Shown: positions 33,879 through 42,155 of the stretch, in pieces
How the letters are laid out: each line of letters starts with the position of its first letter
Numbering within the stretch: the first letter of the stretch is position 1
Source of the DNA: Thermostichus sp047461615
Lineage (GTDB): Bacteria; Cyanobacteriota; Cyanobacteriia; Thermostichales; Thermostichaceae
Reading direction: 5' to 3'
Length of the DNA stretch: 64,000 nt
NCBI RefSeq assembly: GCF_047461615.1
Contig: NZ_JANSHI010000001.1
Span: forward strand, 193,409-257,408
The notes under the pieces: generated by a model
Databases searched by the model: none
The model's input: only the letters and a program-made list of their open reading frames with translations
What the model was told of the DNA's origin: nothing
Translations under genes and position numbers: made by a program

Positions 33879-36068
33879 ATGAGAATGCTTCAGCAGGAAG
33901 TCCCAGTTATCCTCAATCGCTTTCTTGTTAAGGAGCTAACTCAGGAAGACCTCACCTTTTATGAGTACAACTGTAGGCCAAACCCCCTCCCAGATCCAGA
34001 GGATGTGCGGAAAACTTTTTCCAAAATCTCCAGGATCTGTAATCAGCTAGAAGTGCTAGCTGTTCGTCTGGGAAATCGAATTATAACTCAGGAAAAAGTT
34101 CCAATCAGTAAGCTCAGGACAGAGGGTTGGGAGTTAGAAGAGCTAGGGCCTAGGGTTTTAACCTGTACCGATGTCCAGGAAAGAAGCGCTCTCGAAAGCT
34201 TTGAGCACAAGAGGATAGAGTCCCGCCTTAAGTCTCTGTTCAAAAAAACTGAAGTTGAATCAACAGGGGGAGGCTTGCTCTGGTGGATTACTAGTCAGGA
34301 AGGGGTAGAACTTTTCGGGGATGGCTGGGAAATCCACAGAGGAAGGATGATAGATGTTGCTGTTGAAACAGACGGAAAGCTTTATTTAGAAGTCGATATT
34401 CATTACCGTCTCTACACACCGTGGACTTTGCATGAATGGCTGGAAAACTATCCAGATGTTCCAATCAAGTTGGTTCGGAACACATACGATAAACACCGGA
34501 CTTGGAAATATCTGGGTATTCTTTCCAACCGGTCGCCGTGGGAGGTTTCGCTGGCAGGGCTGAACATTAGTCTGGCGGAGTTTCATTTGCGAAAACACAA
34601 TGCTCCTCTAGAAGAGGTGAAAAGCTCTTGGGTAGTCGAGGTAGCTTCAAGGGAAGGGCGTTTTCCCCATCTTTCTCGAAGACTATCGCCTGTCCTAACC
34701 TTGGAAATGCTAGCCAGTCTAGAGTGCAACAGTAGCCTTGCTAAAAAGGTTAGCGCCGCTGTTACCGAGCGTATTAGAAAAAGTTTACAAGAACGACTGC
34801 AAGAGTCTAAAAAGACAGCAAAGACTATTATAGAGAGCGTCTACAACCTTACCAGAAGGGAAATTGAACCACTGAAGACTAAGGGCTACATCTTGCCCAA
34901 GCCAAAGCTATTGGGATCGGGTCACAGGCAAGTCCAAAATCCCGCCCGGGTTAGGTACCAGGGATGTGCGAAGGTAGGCGAGACTAAGTTTGGATGTCTA
35001 AACCTCTGCGACGACAAGCAAGAGTATCCTAGCGAAGTGCGCAAGTGCTTGCTTGAGGTAGCCCAAAAAAGCGGAGTAAAAGTCGACGTAGACTTCTATG
35101 CTACTCGGCAGGACTACTTGCCTAAGAACGAGCTCGCCCGAAAAAGATTCTGGCAAAGCTGGGCTGAGCAAGGGATCAAAACCGTTTTGGTCGTTATGCC
35201 GTGGCCACCCAATGAGGACAAGCAAAGGATCCGTGTGGAGGCTCTCGAAGCGGGGATAGCAACTCAGTTTATGATCTCTGGCGCTGATTCCTACAAAGCC
35301 CTAAACGTCGTCCTAGGCCTTCTGTGCAAGGCAGCATGGCAGCCTGTACTCCTGAAACCCCTCGACCATCCTGAACGCCCTGAGCTGATCATCGGCTTCG
35401 ATGTGGGAACTGATCGACAGCTGTACTACGGAGCCTCTGCCTTCGCTGTTCTTGCTGATGGGCAGAGCTTAGGTTGGGAGCTCCCTGCTGTGCAAAGAGG
35501 AGAAACCTTCTCTGGTGATGCAATTTATCAGACTGTGTCCAAACTTGTCAATAAGTTTCATAAAAAGCTCAGTCGATATCCCACCAAGGTTCTCTTAATG
35601 AGGGATGGTTTAGTGCAGGAAGGTGAATTTGGAAAGACAATTGAGGAGTTAGAAAAAGAAAAGATTGCTGTGGATGTTGTCGGAATACGCAAAAGCGGTA
35701 CAGGAAGGATGGGGATAGAGAAAGAAGGTAAGTACGAAGATGCCAAAATAGGTACTGTTGTTTTCGACTACTCGCGAAAGTCGTTTACTCTGGTCACAAG
35801 CCAGCCCATTAGCAGGGAAGGCACGGGCTCCATTGGTAGCGCAAGACCCCTGCGAGTTGTCCACGAATATGGCAGTACGCCTTTGGAGATCTTGGCCCTG
35901 CAGACTTACCACCTTTCCCAGCTTCATCCTGCCAGTGGATTCCAAGCCTGTAGGCTTCCCTGGGTACTTCATTTTGCTGACAAGAGCGGCAAGGAGTTCC
36001 AGAACCTCGGCAGCAACATCTTCAGTGTCCTGCAAAACATAGATCGCCAGAAATTGATTGCCGTCTAG
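33879..36068 (+). CDS. Long prokaryotic Argonaute with complete catalytic tetrad
   Basis: 729 residues in N-PAZ-MID-PIWI order. The PIWI domain (about 500-729) keeps all catalytic acids: D508 in IIGFDVGT, E542 in RGETFSG, D576 in LMRDG and D701 in HFADKSGKE; the 34/34 spacing of the first three equals that of Thermus thermophilus Argonaute. The MID domain has EDKQRIRVEALEAGIATQ and LLCKAAWQP, like the TtAgo 5'-phosphate pocket (basic, basic, Gln, Lys). It should use short guide strands to cut DNA, probably as host defence or in replication. ATG 33879 has an agagg site six bases before. The gene is much more A+T-rich than its neighbours, uses AGA, ATA and TTA codons often, and lacks GGGATCCC, which suggests transfer. 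No nuclease or helicase partner is adjacent. Confidence 0.95.
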   Translation: MRMLQQEVPVILNRFLVKELTQEDLTFYEYNCRPNPLPDPEDVRKTFSKISRICNQLEVLAVRLGNRIITQEKVPISKLRTEGWELEELGPRVLTCTDVQERSALESFEHKRIESRLKSLFKKTEVESTGGGLLWWITSQEGVELFGDGWEIHRGRMIDVAVETDGKLYLEVDIHYRLYTPWTLHEWLENYPDVPIKLVRNTYDKHRTWKYLGILSNRSPWEVSLAGLNISLAEFHLRKHNAPLEEVKSSWVVEVASREGRFPHLSRRLSPVLTLEMLASLECNSSLAKKVSAAVTERIRKSLQERLQESKKTAKTIIESVYNLTRREIEPLKTKGYILPKPKLLGSGHRQVQNPARVRYQGCAKVGETKFGCLNLCDDKQEYPSEVRKCLLEVAQKSGVKVDVDFYATRQDYLPKNELARKRFWQSWAEQGIKTVLVVMPWPPNEDKQRIRVEALEAGIATQFMISGADSYKALNVVLGLLCKAAWQPVLLKPLDHPERPELIIGFDVGTDRQLYYGASAFAVLADGQSLGWELPAVQRGETFSGDAIYQTVSKLVNKFHKKLSRYPTKVLLMRDGLVQEGEFGKTIEELEKEKIAVDVVGIRKSGTGRMGIEKEGKYEDAKIGTVVFDYSRKSFTLVTSQPISREGTGSIGSARPLRVVHEYGSTPLEILALQTYHLSQLHPASGFQACRLPWVLHFADKSGKEFQNLGSNIFSVLQNIDRQKLIAV

Positions 36069-36103
36069 CAGGGTAGGGGGTTCTTCCCTGTGGGCCCTGC
36101 TAG
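36065..36103 (+). terminator. Hairpin at the end of the Argonaute gene
   Basis: Perfect 9-base arms CTAGCAGGG (36065-36073) and CCCTGCTAG (36095-36103), with further pairing possible inside (AGGG...CCCT). The left arm contains the Argonaute stop codon. No T-run follows, so it may terminate weakly or protect the mRNA 3' end. Confidence 0.45.
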
Positions 36104-36121
36104 GATGGGGAAGGGTTTGAG

Positions 36122-36322
36122 ATGCCAACTATGTTTACTCACAACGAGGTCTGGAAGACCTTTCTGAGCAACCCTGTTGTCTTCTGCGGGGGCTTTCTCA
36201 GCGGCCTGCTGCGTTTGGATGTAAGGCAGGATCCGCTGCGCAGTTGGCTAGAGTCGCAGGGCTTGAGGGTGGAGGATCCGCCTGCCTCCACGCAAGGCCC
36301 CCAGTCTATTGCCATTGAGTAG
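36122..36322 (+). CDS. Small conserved cyanobacterial protein
   Basis: 66 residues. The core NPVVFCGGFLSGLLRLDVRQDPLRSWLESQG resembles small cyanobacterial proteins of unknown function I have a general memory of; one amphipathic or short membrane helix (VVFCGGFLSGLLRL) is followed by a charged helix and a Pro/Ser/Gln tail. A ggggaaggg ribosome-binding stretch precedes ATG 36122; ATG 36131 is an alternative. It is G+C-rich like the host, so probably not part of the Argonaute acquisition. Confidence 0.55.
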   Translation: MPTMFTHNEVWKTFLSNPVVFCGGFLSGLLRLDVRQDPLRSWLESQGLRVEDPPASTQGPQSIAIE

Positions 36323-36376
36323 GCATGGAGACAGGAGAGAGCCTCCCCATTCAGCAAAGTAAGCCAAGGTGAGCTG

Positions 36377-37609
36377 ATGTCCCCCGGACAATCTGTAAGA
36401 AGGTGGCGACGGCAGGGATCCCTCTATGGCTATCTGGGCGGGGTTGTGCTTTTGCTTGCGGGGCTAGTTGGCTTACCCTCAGCAGATTTGGCTTTGGCCC
36501 AAGCGGAGCTCATTTCCTCGAGAGGCTCTGAGCAGGATCCCCAGCTTTGGCTGGAGCGCTACAACGCTGCTTTGAAGCAACTGCCCCCTTTGCCCAACTT
36601 GCAGTACCGTCAGCAGGTGCGGGTCGAGGGATCCCAAACCTTTACAGCCACCCTGGATGTGCTCCGCCGCCGCGACGGCAGTTGGCAGGCTTGGGTAGCC
36701 GAAGGGGATCGCGTTCGCCTGTTGGATTCGCGGCAACTGGAAGCAGTCAACCAATCGGACTTACTCAGGCTGTATTCGGTGTACGTGAGCCGGCCCGAAG
36801 CGCTCCTGCCCTCGGTGAACTTTCACTTAGAGGCTGATCCCACCCGCTATCGCGTCCTCTCCTCAGAACGGGCGGATCTGGCGGGATCCCCTGTCCAGCA
36901 CTTGCGCCTGGAACCCCTTCAGAAAGGCCAGGTGCGGGAGCTATGGCTAGATCCGGAGTCGGGGCTGCCGCGGCAGGTGCTCTTGTTTTTGTCAGGGGTG
37001 TGGGGACAGGCCTACGTCCTCATGGGGTTTACGGCAGTGCCCGCGCCCGAGGGAGGCCTCCGCTATTGGCTGCCGGAGAGCACCCGCATCAACCTGAGCT
37101 ATGGGTTTTGGACGCTGGAGGGCCTGACCCGCCGCGTGTTCAGGGGATCCCTTGCCATCCGGCACGACTACCAGGACTATCGCATCTTGCCGGAAGGAGT
37201 GCAGTTGCGCTTTTTGCCCTCGCAGCCGCCGCTGGATGCGCCGCCAGTGGTGGCCGGCCTGCCGGAAAGCTCGCCCCAACTGGAGCTGGGGGATGTGCAG
37301 GTCTTGGGGGTGGATGAGCAGGGGAACCAGCAGTTTAGAATTGGCCTGGGCAGACGCACTGCTGCCGAGACCCCCTTGGAAGACCGCATCGCCGCCTTTA
37401 ACCTCACCCGACCGGCCAGCCGCAATGCTCTCACCCAGATCGATACCGTGGCCTTTTTGTCTTTGGGGAGCAGTCAGTTGCCCATCTATCTCTTTCAATT
37501 CGACACGGGTCGTCCTCTCTATCCCCTGCAAGGGGTGGGGCAGCCGCGGGTGGATTCCAACGAGGTCTTCGATCCCAGGCCGCCGGCCATCAAGCTCTTT
37601 GGAGATTAG
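36377..37609 (+). CDS. Secreted protein of unknown function
   Basis: 410 residues with a signal peptide (RRWRRQ, hydrophobic GGVVLLLAGLVGLPSADLALAQA, likely cut after ALAQA). The mature part looks beta-rich: QYRQQVRVEGSQTFTATLDVLRRR, then LDPESGLPRQVLLFLSGVWGQAYVLMGF, reminiscent of outer-membrane lipoprotein carrier (LolA/LolB-like) or sigma-regulator folds, but I would not assign it. No lipobox. Downstream DUF3119, 70 bases away on the same strand. Confidence 0.7.
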   Translation: MSPGQSVRRWRRQGSLYGYLGGVVLLLAGLVGLPSADLALAQAELISSRGSEQDPQLWLERYNAALKQLPPLPNLQYRQQVRVEGSQTFTATLDVLRRRDGSWQAWVAEGDRVRLLDSRQLEAVNQSDLLRLYSVYVSRPEALLPSVNFHLEADPTRYRVLSSERADLAGSPVQHLRLEPLQKGQVRELWLDPESGLPRQVLLFLSGVWGQAYVLMGFTAVPAPEGGLRYWLPESTRINLSYGFWTLEGLTRRVFRGSLAIRHDYQDYRILPEGVQLRFLPSQPPLDAPPVVAGLPESSPQLELGDVQVLGVDEQGNQQFRIGLGRRTAAETPLEDRIAAFNLTRPASRNALTQIDTVAFLSLGSSQLPIYLFQFDTGRPLYPLQGVGQPRVDSNEVFDPRPPAIKLFGD

Positions 37610-37679
37610 GTGGGGAAACCCCAGGGAGCGCTGTTGGGAGGGGCTAGAATAGCCCTGGGATCCGGAGGAGAAGCAAGGC

Positions 37680-38087
37680 GTGATCAAACCCTACTCTGCC
37701 CACTTGTTGACCCCCGACTTTCGCCTTAGTCTGGCAGTGTTGGTTTTGGCAGTGCCGCTGTTTTGGCTTTCGCTTTGGGCAGGGCTGGCCATGGGATTGT
37801 TTGGCCTGTTTTTGCTGGTGCAGACTTGTCTTATCGGGCTGGCCTTTACCCGCACAGCCCTGCAAGTCTACAGCGGCTCCCGGCGCATCCGCGAGTTCCC
37901 CTACAGCGAGTGGCAGGATTGGCAGATTTTCTGGCGGCCTGTACCCATTCTCTTTTTCTTCCGGGAAAACCGAGGCATCCACTTTCTGCCAATGCTCTTT
38001 AACCCAGTTGAGCTGCGACTTTGCCTAGAGGAGCACGTGGGACATCTGCACGCCCAGAGATCCCCTTTTCGCGGCGTGGGCCGATGA
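37680..38087 (+). CDS. DUF3119 membrane protein
   Basis: 135 residues with two N-terminal membrane helices (LAVLVLAVPLFWLSLWAGLA, MGLFGLFLLVQTCLIGLAF) and a conserved soluble end: RRIREFPYSEWQDWQIFWRP and FFRENRGIHFLPMLFNP. This is the cyanobacterial/plastid DUF3119 family, function unknown. GTG 37680 has a ggaggag site. The stop overlaps the next start (ATGA), indicating coupling with pgeF. Confidence 0.85.
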   Translation: MIKPYSAHLLTPDFRLSLAVLVLAVPLFWLSLWAGLAMGLFGLFLLVQTCLIGLAFTRTALQVYSGSRRIREFPYSEWQDWQIFWRPVPILFFFRENRGIHFLPMLFNPVELRLCLEEHVGHLHAQRSPFRGVGR

Positions 38088-38908
38088 GCAGTTCGGAGGG
38101 CTGGGTTTGGCAAGAGCAAGGGGGGTGGCGTTGGCTGCAGTGTCAGCTCTTGGCAGACTGGCCGCATGCTTTTGGGTGCCGGCGCAGCTCCTTCTATCAA
38201 CCGGCTGAACTGGCTGAGCAGCTGCGGCTGACCCCCGAACGGGCAGCTTGGGGCTACCAGGTCCACGGCTGTCAGTGGATGTGGGCCGATGCCCTCACCA
38301 CGATCCCGGCAGGGAAAGCAGAAAGCAGGGTTCAGCGTCCCGCAGTCGATGCCGTAATTGCCCGCTGCCCAGAAGACTCTGCCTGGGTTGGTACTGCTGA
38401 CTGTGTGCCGATTCTGGTTGCCAGTCGCCGGTGGGTGGCAGCAGTTCACGCTGGCTGGAGGGGGACGGCTGCCGGCATCTTGCCCAAGGTGCTCCAGGTC
38501 TTTCTTGGGGGGGGGATCCCTGCCGAGGAAATCCGCATTGCCCTGGGGCCAGCCATTTCCGGGCCAGCCTACCAAGTTTCCCAAGCAGTGGCTGACAAGG
38601 TGCTGCAGACGCTGCCGGCAGGCGTGGATCCGCAGCTTGCCCTCTGGCCTGATCCCATCCCTGGCAAGGTTCGCCTGGATCTGCGCTGGGTCAACTCTGC
38701 CCAGGCTCAAGCGCAAGGGATCCCGCCTGAGCACATTGCCATCAGTCCCCACTGCACCTTTGGCCAGCCCCAGGATTTCTTTTCCTATCGCCGCGAGGGA
38801 TCCCTGGAGGATGAAGAGGGCCGCCGTTGCGTGCAGTGGTCGGGGATTGGGCTGCCCAAAGCGGCCTTGGACAAGCCGCCAGCTGCCCAAGAGAGCTGCT
38901 ATGATTGA
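38084..38908 (+). CDS. pgeF: Peptidoglycan editing factor / purine nucleoside phosphorylase (YfiH/LACC1 family)
   Basis: 274 residues. Family motifs: WGYQVHGCQWMWAD (first zinc His), VGTADCVPILVASRR (zinc Cys), AVHAGWRGTAAGIL (second His) and ALGPAISGPAYQV, ending HCTFGQPQDFFSYRREG. Members were once called polyphenol oxidases; they act on purine nucleosides, and E. coli PgeF corrects mis-built peptidoglycan precursors. ATG 38084 overlaps the DUF3119 stop; an upstream extension of the frame lies inside that gene. Confidence 0.92.
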   Translation: MSSSEGWVWQEQGGWRWLQCQLLADWPHAFGCRRSSFYQPAELAEQLRLTPERAAWGYQVHGCQWMWADALTTIPAGKAESRVQRPAVDAVIARCPEDSAWVGTADCVPILVASRRWVAAVHAGWRGTAAGILPKVLQVFLGGGIPAEEIRIALGPAISGPAYQVSQAVADKVLQTLPAGVDPQLALWPDPIPGKVRLDLRWVNSAQAQAQGIPPEHIAISPHCTFGQPQDFFSYRREGSLEDEEGRRCVQWSGIGLPKAALDKPPAAQESCYD

Positions 38909-38934
38909 ACAGCCCTCCGCTGCCCAGTCCCAAG

Positions 38935-39264
38935 ATGCGCCGTGCTGCCCTTGGGGGATTATCGTGGATAGCTTTGTCCCTCTTGCTTGTTGGTGGCCAA
39001 GCCGCGGCCCAGACCTCTGTGACAGGCTTCAACCGCGACAGCGTACGGCAACTAAACCTTGAGAAGAATTCAAGTCGCGAGCCCAGCATTCCCTCGGCGC
39101 AGAGGCGGGCGAAGTGGCATACCCGCGCCAATGTCTGCAGGGGCAACTGTCAGAGGAAGTTAGCCGTATCGCCTAAGCAAGCAGTTAGGGTATTAAAGGA
39201 AGCCCTCAGGTCGCTGCAGCATGGATTGGGAGAAGCTCTTGGAAGAATGGGTGGCAGCCTTTAG
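38935..39264 (+). CDS. Possible small secreted protein
   Basis: 109 residues from ATG 38935. The N-terminus looks like a signal peptide (MRRAALGGLSWIALSLLLVGGQAAAQ). The rest is basic and low in recognisable structure (RRAKWHTRANVCRGNCQRK). Its 3' end overlaps the DUF6464-like gene by 44 bases in another frame, which weakens the case; the true end or start could differ. If it is not real, 38909-39220 holds no other gene I can see. Confidence 0.4.
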   Translation: MRRAALGGLSWIALSLLLVGGQAAAQTSVTGFNRDSVRQLNLEKNSSREPSIPSAQRRAKWHTRANVCRGNCQRKLAVSPKQAVRVLKEALRSLQHGLGEALGRMGGSL

Positions 39265-39640
39265 GCAGGCGGCAGAGGCAGGCCTTGCTGCTCTAGAAGC
39301 CGCCTTGAGGGAGCTGGGAGAACAGCTGGCCACCCCTATCGAGCAAACCCTCAGGCAGCGGGAAACCTTTTGGCGGCTGGAGGAGGAACCCGAGCGCCCA
39401 GAGGAAGCGTCTAACCCTGCCGAGGGGCAGTCCTTTAGCACCAGCCGCTTTTTCGTTAGCCCCTGGGGGTTTGGGGGCGTAGTTGTCTATACCTATATCG
39501 CTTCGCCGCCTGGCTGGATTGGGGATCCCACCTGTCGCTACAATGCCCTTTCCCCGCAATTGCGCTGTGCCGTCAACCCCTATGGCCCTTGCAAGGGCTG
39601 TCCTCACTATGAGCCGCGGGAGGAGGGCTCTACGCGCTAG
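39221..39640 (+). CDS. DUF6464-like cysteine-motif protein
   Basis: 139 residues. An amphipathic N-terminal helix (EKLLEEWVAAFRQAAEAGLAALEAALREL) and a charged linker lead to a conserved end: GDPTCRYNALSPQLRCAVNPYGPCKGCPHYEPRE. The four cysteines, with the last two in CKGC, suggest a small metal site. I recall this motif from cyanobacterial proteins labelled DUF6464. Function unknown. It is 20 bases upstream of pyrF and probably cotranscribed. Confidence 0.7.
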   Translation: MDWEKLLEEWVAAFRQAAEAGLAALEAALRELGEQLATPIEQTLRQRETFWRLEEEPERPEEASNPAEGQSFSTSRFFVSPWGFGGVVVYTYIASPPGWIGDPTCRYNALSPQLRCAVNPYGPCKGCPHYEPREEGSTR

Positions 39641-39660
39641 CCGGCCTGAGGGCGTGGGCT

Positions 39661-40359
39661 ATGCAGGATAGCCGCCTTATTGTTGCTCTGGATACCTCCT
39701 CCCTTGAGGAGGCGCTGGAGTGGGTGGAGCGCTTGCCCCAGGTGCAGTGGTGGAAGGTGGGCCTGGAGCTGTTTACGGCAGTTGGCCCTCCAATTCTGCA
39801 AGCCCTGAAGGAGCGGGGCAAGCGCATTTTCTTGGATCTCAAGCTGCACGACATTCCTCGCACAGTGGGGCGGGCAGTCCAAGTAGCCGTTGGCCATGGG
39901 GTGGACTTGCTGACCGTCCATGCGGCCGGCGGGAGCGCCATGTTGCACTCAGCCGCAACGGCCGTCCAGGGCAGTTCCTGTCGGCTGTTAGCAGTTACCC
40001 TTTTAACCAGCCTTGGCCCTGAACAGGTGCGGCGGGAGCTGGGCATCGAGCGGGATCCCGGCGACTATGTGTTGCAGTTGGCCCAGCTGGCCTTGGAACA
40101 GGGCTTGACGGGGCTGGTCTGTTCTCCCCAGGAGGTAGGGCGGCTGCGCCAAGCTCTGGGGCCGAAGGTTCTGCTGGTAACCCCAGGGATCCGACTGGGG
40201 GATCCAGAGGCAGGGGACGACCAGCGGCGGGTCTGTAGCCCTGCAACAGCCCTGCGGGCGGGGGCAGACTATCTGGTGGTGGGTCGCCCCATCACGGCAG
40301 CTACCGATCCTCTGGCAGCCTGGCAACGCTTCCAGGCGCTGGTGGAGACTGCGGGCTGA
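39661..40359 (+). CDS. pyrF: Orotidine-5'-phosphate decarboxylase
   Basis: 232 residues, group I OMP decarboxylase. LIVALDTSSLEEAL at the start, VGLELFTAVGP, the catalytic signature FLDLKLHDIPRTVGRAV (Lys-Asp network), LTVHAAGG, LVTPGIR and ADYLVVGRPIT (phosphate site). It makes UMP, the last step of pyrimidine synthesis. No fusion to an OPRT domain. Confidence 0.97.
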   Translation: MQDSRLIVALDTSSLEEALEWVERLPQVQWWKVGLELFTAVGPPILQALKERGKRIFLDLKLHDIPRTVGRAVQVAVGHGVDLLTVHAAGGSAMLHSAATAVQGSSCRLLAVTLLTSLGPEQVRRELGIERDPGDYVLQLAQLALEQGLTGLVCSPQEVGRLRQALGPKVLLVTPGIRLGDPEAGDDQRRVCSPATALRAGADYLVVGRPITAATDPLAAWQRFQALVETAG

Positions 40360-40370
40360 GGGTTGGGGAA

Positions 40371-40934
40371 ATGGCGTTGGGAGGCAGGCGGGGAGCCGCT
40401 CTAGCAGTGGTTTTGGGACTGTCCGGCCTGGCTCCTACACTAGCCAGGGGAGAAGTCTGTGCCAGCGATCCCCAAACTTGGTCCCAGGCCCTGACGGCCC
40501 AGTTGCCTTTGTTTCTCAATTTAGCCCTGAGCCGCTCCCGCTCAGAGTTTCAGGTGGTACTCGTGGGTCAGCCGCAGGTCGAGCCTCTTGCTGCCAAGGA
40601 GTTGGCGGATAGCCCAGCCGCTTCCACTGCCCAGGGCTTTTGCCTCTACTTCACCACGCTGGAGCGCCGCTTGGTTCTCCCTCGGCAGCCGCCGCAGCCG
40701 GACAACCTGCTAGCGGGACGGCGCAGCGAAACCCTGCATCTGGCCTATGAGGCCTGTGTATTGCGGGATAAACCAGGAGACCCCTGGCAGTTGGTGCGCC
40801 TCCGAGTAACTGGAGCCGGGATCCCCGTTCGCGATGTTACAAACGGGCTCACCGCCCAAGCTATCCGCCGTTGGCAGCAGTCGGGGTGTCCCTTAGCAGG
40901 CGATCTAGAGTTGACTAGGCCCTCTTCTCCGTGA
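40371..40934 (+). CDS. Secreted protein of unknown function
   Basis: 187 residues with a short signal peptide (GGRRGAALAVVLGLSGLAPTLARG). Four cysteines in the mature part (EVCASDPQTW, GFCLYFTTLERR, YEACVLRD, SGCPLAG) could form two disulfides. No family recognised. It lies 11 bases after pyrF and its stop overlaps the GTG start of the next membrane protein gene (GTGA), so all three are likely one transcript. Confidence 0.7.
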   Translation: MALGGRRGAALAVVLGLSGLAPTLARGEVCASDPQTWSQALTAQLPLFLNLALSRSRSEFQVVLVGQPQVEPLAAKELADSPAASTAQGFCLYFTTLERRLVLPRQPPQPDNLLAGRRSETLHLAYEACVLRDKPGDPWQLVRLRVTGAGIPVRDVTNGLTAQAIRRWQQSGCPLAGDLELTRPSSP

Positions 40935-41986
40935 GGTTTCCTCCCGCCATGCCTCCTCAGGGCAAACGGCTACTCCGGCGCCGGCAGCCGGCCAAGCTGA
41001 GTTGGATAGGCCCCTGCCTGCTGTGTGGGGGAGTGGGACTGCTCTTTGGGCAACGGCTTCGCCTTCTAGCAGAACCGGCTCAGGAAGCGTGGTGGCGCGT
41101 TTTGCCTGCCAGTAGCGCTGAGGGATCCCTTGCTCCGCTGGAACTCCCCCTCTACCACTGGCTGGCAGAGAAACTTTTGCCTTGGCTAGGGCAAAAAAGC
41201 GGGATCCCGCCGCAAGGACTGCTGGCAACCTTGTCGACCCTAGCCTGTCTGGCCATCCTACTGTTGTGTTGGAGCTGGGGCAATTTCTGGAGCGCCGGCC
41301 TGTGGGGGCTTAGCCCCTGGGTCAGCACCCAGGGGCTGGAGCCGAGCAGCGAGATCCTCGCTCTCCTGGTCTTACTAACTAGCAGCGGCATTAGGCCGGG
41401 ATCCCGCCTGCGCTGGGAGGGGTTGGCGCTGGCCTGTGGGCTGAGCTACCGAGTTTGGCCCTTGGCCTTGCTCTGGGCGCTGCTGTGGATTAGCCAACAC
41501 CGGCCGCGGCAAGGGTTGCAGGGATCAGCCTTGCTGCTGTTGGTGATGGGCCTCTCCTGGCTCGGGGGAGCGGAGGGGCTTGGGGATCGCTTCCGGGGAA
41601 CAGAGACTCTCTCTCCAGCCATGGGATCCTATTCGCCCAGAGGCCCAACTGGCCTGCCTACGCTGGCTACTTTGATGTTGCCCCTAGGGCTAGCCTTGGT
41701 GCGGCTGGGCTGGCCTTGGGAAGAACGCCAACAAACTTTGCTCAGCCTGGCCGGCTTGGGCCATGCCCTCTGGATGGGCCTGCTAGCAACTTGGCTGGAG
41801 GGTCGGGGGGATCCGCCCCTGTACCTCCTGCAACAAAGCGCCCGCTGGGGCCTAGTGGCCCTGCCCTTCTTGTGCCTGAGCGCTGGCGGTGTCTTGGCGG
41901 AGATTCCCTGGAGGGGCTGGCGGCGGCTGTTGGGATCCCTGCTTTTGGTCAGCTCGTTCTTGCTGTCGTGGCAAGCGTTGGCCTAG
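40931..41986 (+). CDS. Multi-span membrane protein of unknown function
   Basis: 351 residues with about eight to nine hydrophobic helices and a Trp/Leu-rich composition. An early loop (LELPLYHWLAEKLLPWLG) and the overall layout vaguely resemble GT-C/PMT-type glycosyltransferases (GT39/ArnT-like), but the expected acidic motif in the first loop is not clear, so I leave it unassigned. GTG 40931 overlaps the upstream stop. The 169-base gap after it holds no gene. Confidence 0.65.
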   Translation: MRFPPAMPPQGKRLLRRRQPAKLSWIGPCLLCGGVGLLFGQRLRLLAEPAQEAWWRVLPASSAEGSLAPLELPLYHWLAEKLLPWLGQKSGIPPQGLLATLSTLACLAILLLCWSWGNFWSAGLWGLSPWVSTQGLEPSSEILALLVLLTSSGIRPGSRLRWEGLALACGLSYRVWPLALLWALLWISQHRPRQGLQGSALLLLVMGLSWLGGAEGLGDRFRGTETLSPAMGSYSPRGPTGLPTLATLMLPLGLALVRLGWPWEERQQTLLSLAGLGHALWMGLLATWLEGRGDPPLYLLQQSARWGLVALPFLCLSAGGVLAEIPWRGWRRLLGSLLLVSSFLLSWQALA

Positions 41987-42155
41987 GGCACGATCCCAGC
42001 TCCAAACCAAAGCGCTGAGGAGTTGATCAGCCTCTTGCCCCAGGTCTTCTAGGGGGCTCCCTTTTGTTAAGGAAAAGGACTACAGTTAAGGTCGAGGCGG
42101 GTCAGGTGTTCAAAAACGCCACCCCGACGACCCAAGCAGGAGAACAACGTAAGAG

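Noticed and set aside
36122..36322. The 66-residue gene as an Argonaute partner
   Set aside because: Composition is host-like, it is separated by a hairpin, and its core resembles a small cyanobacterial family rather than any known Argonaute-associated protein.
37901..38890. 329-codon open frame on the - strand
   Set aside because: Lies opposite pgeF and DUF3119, both clearly recognisable; no family resemblance.
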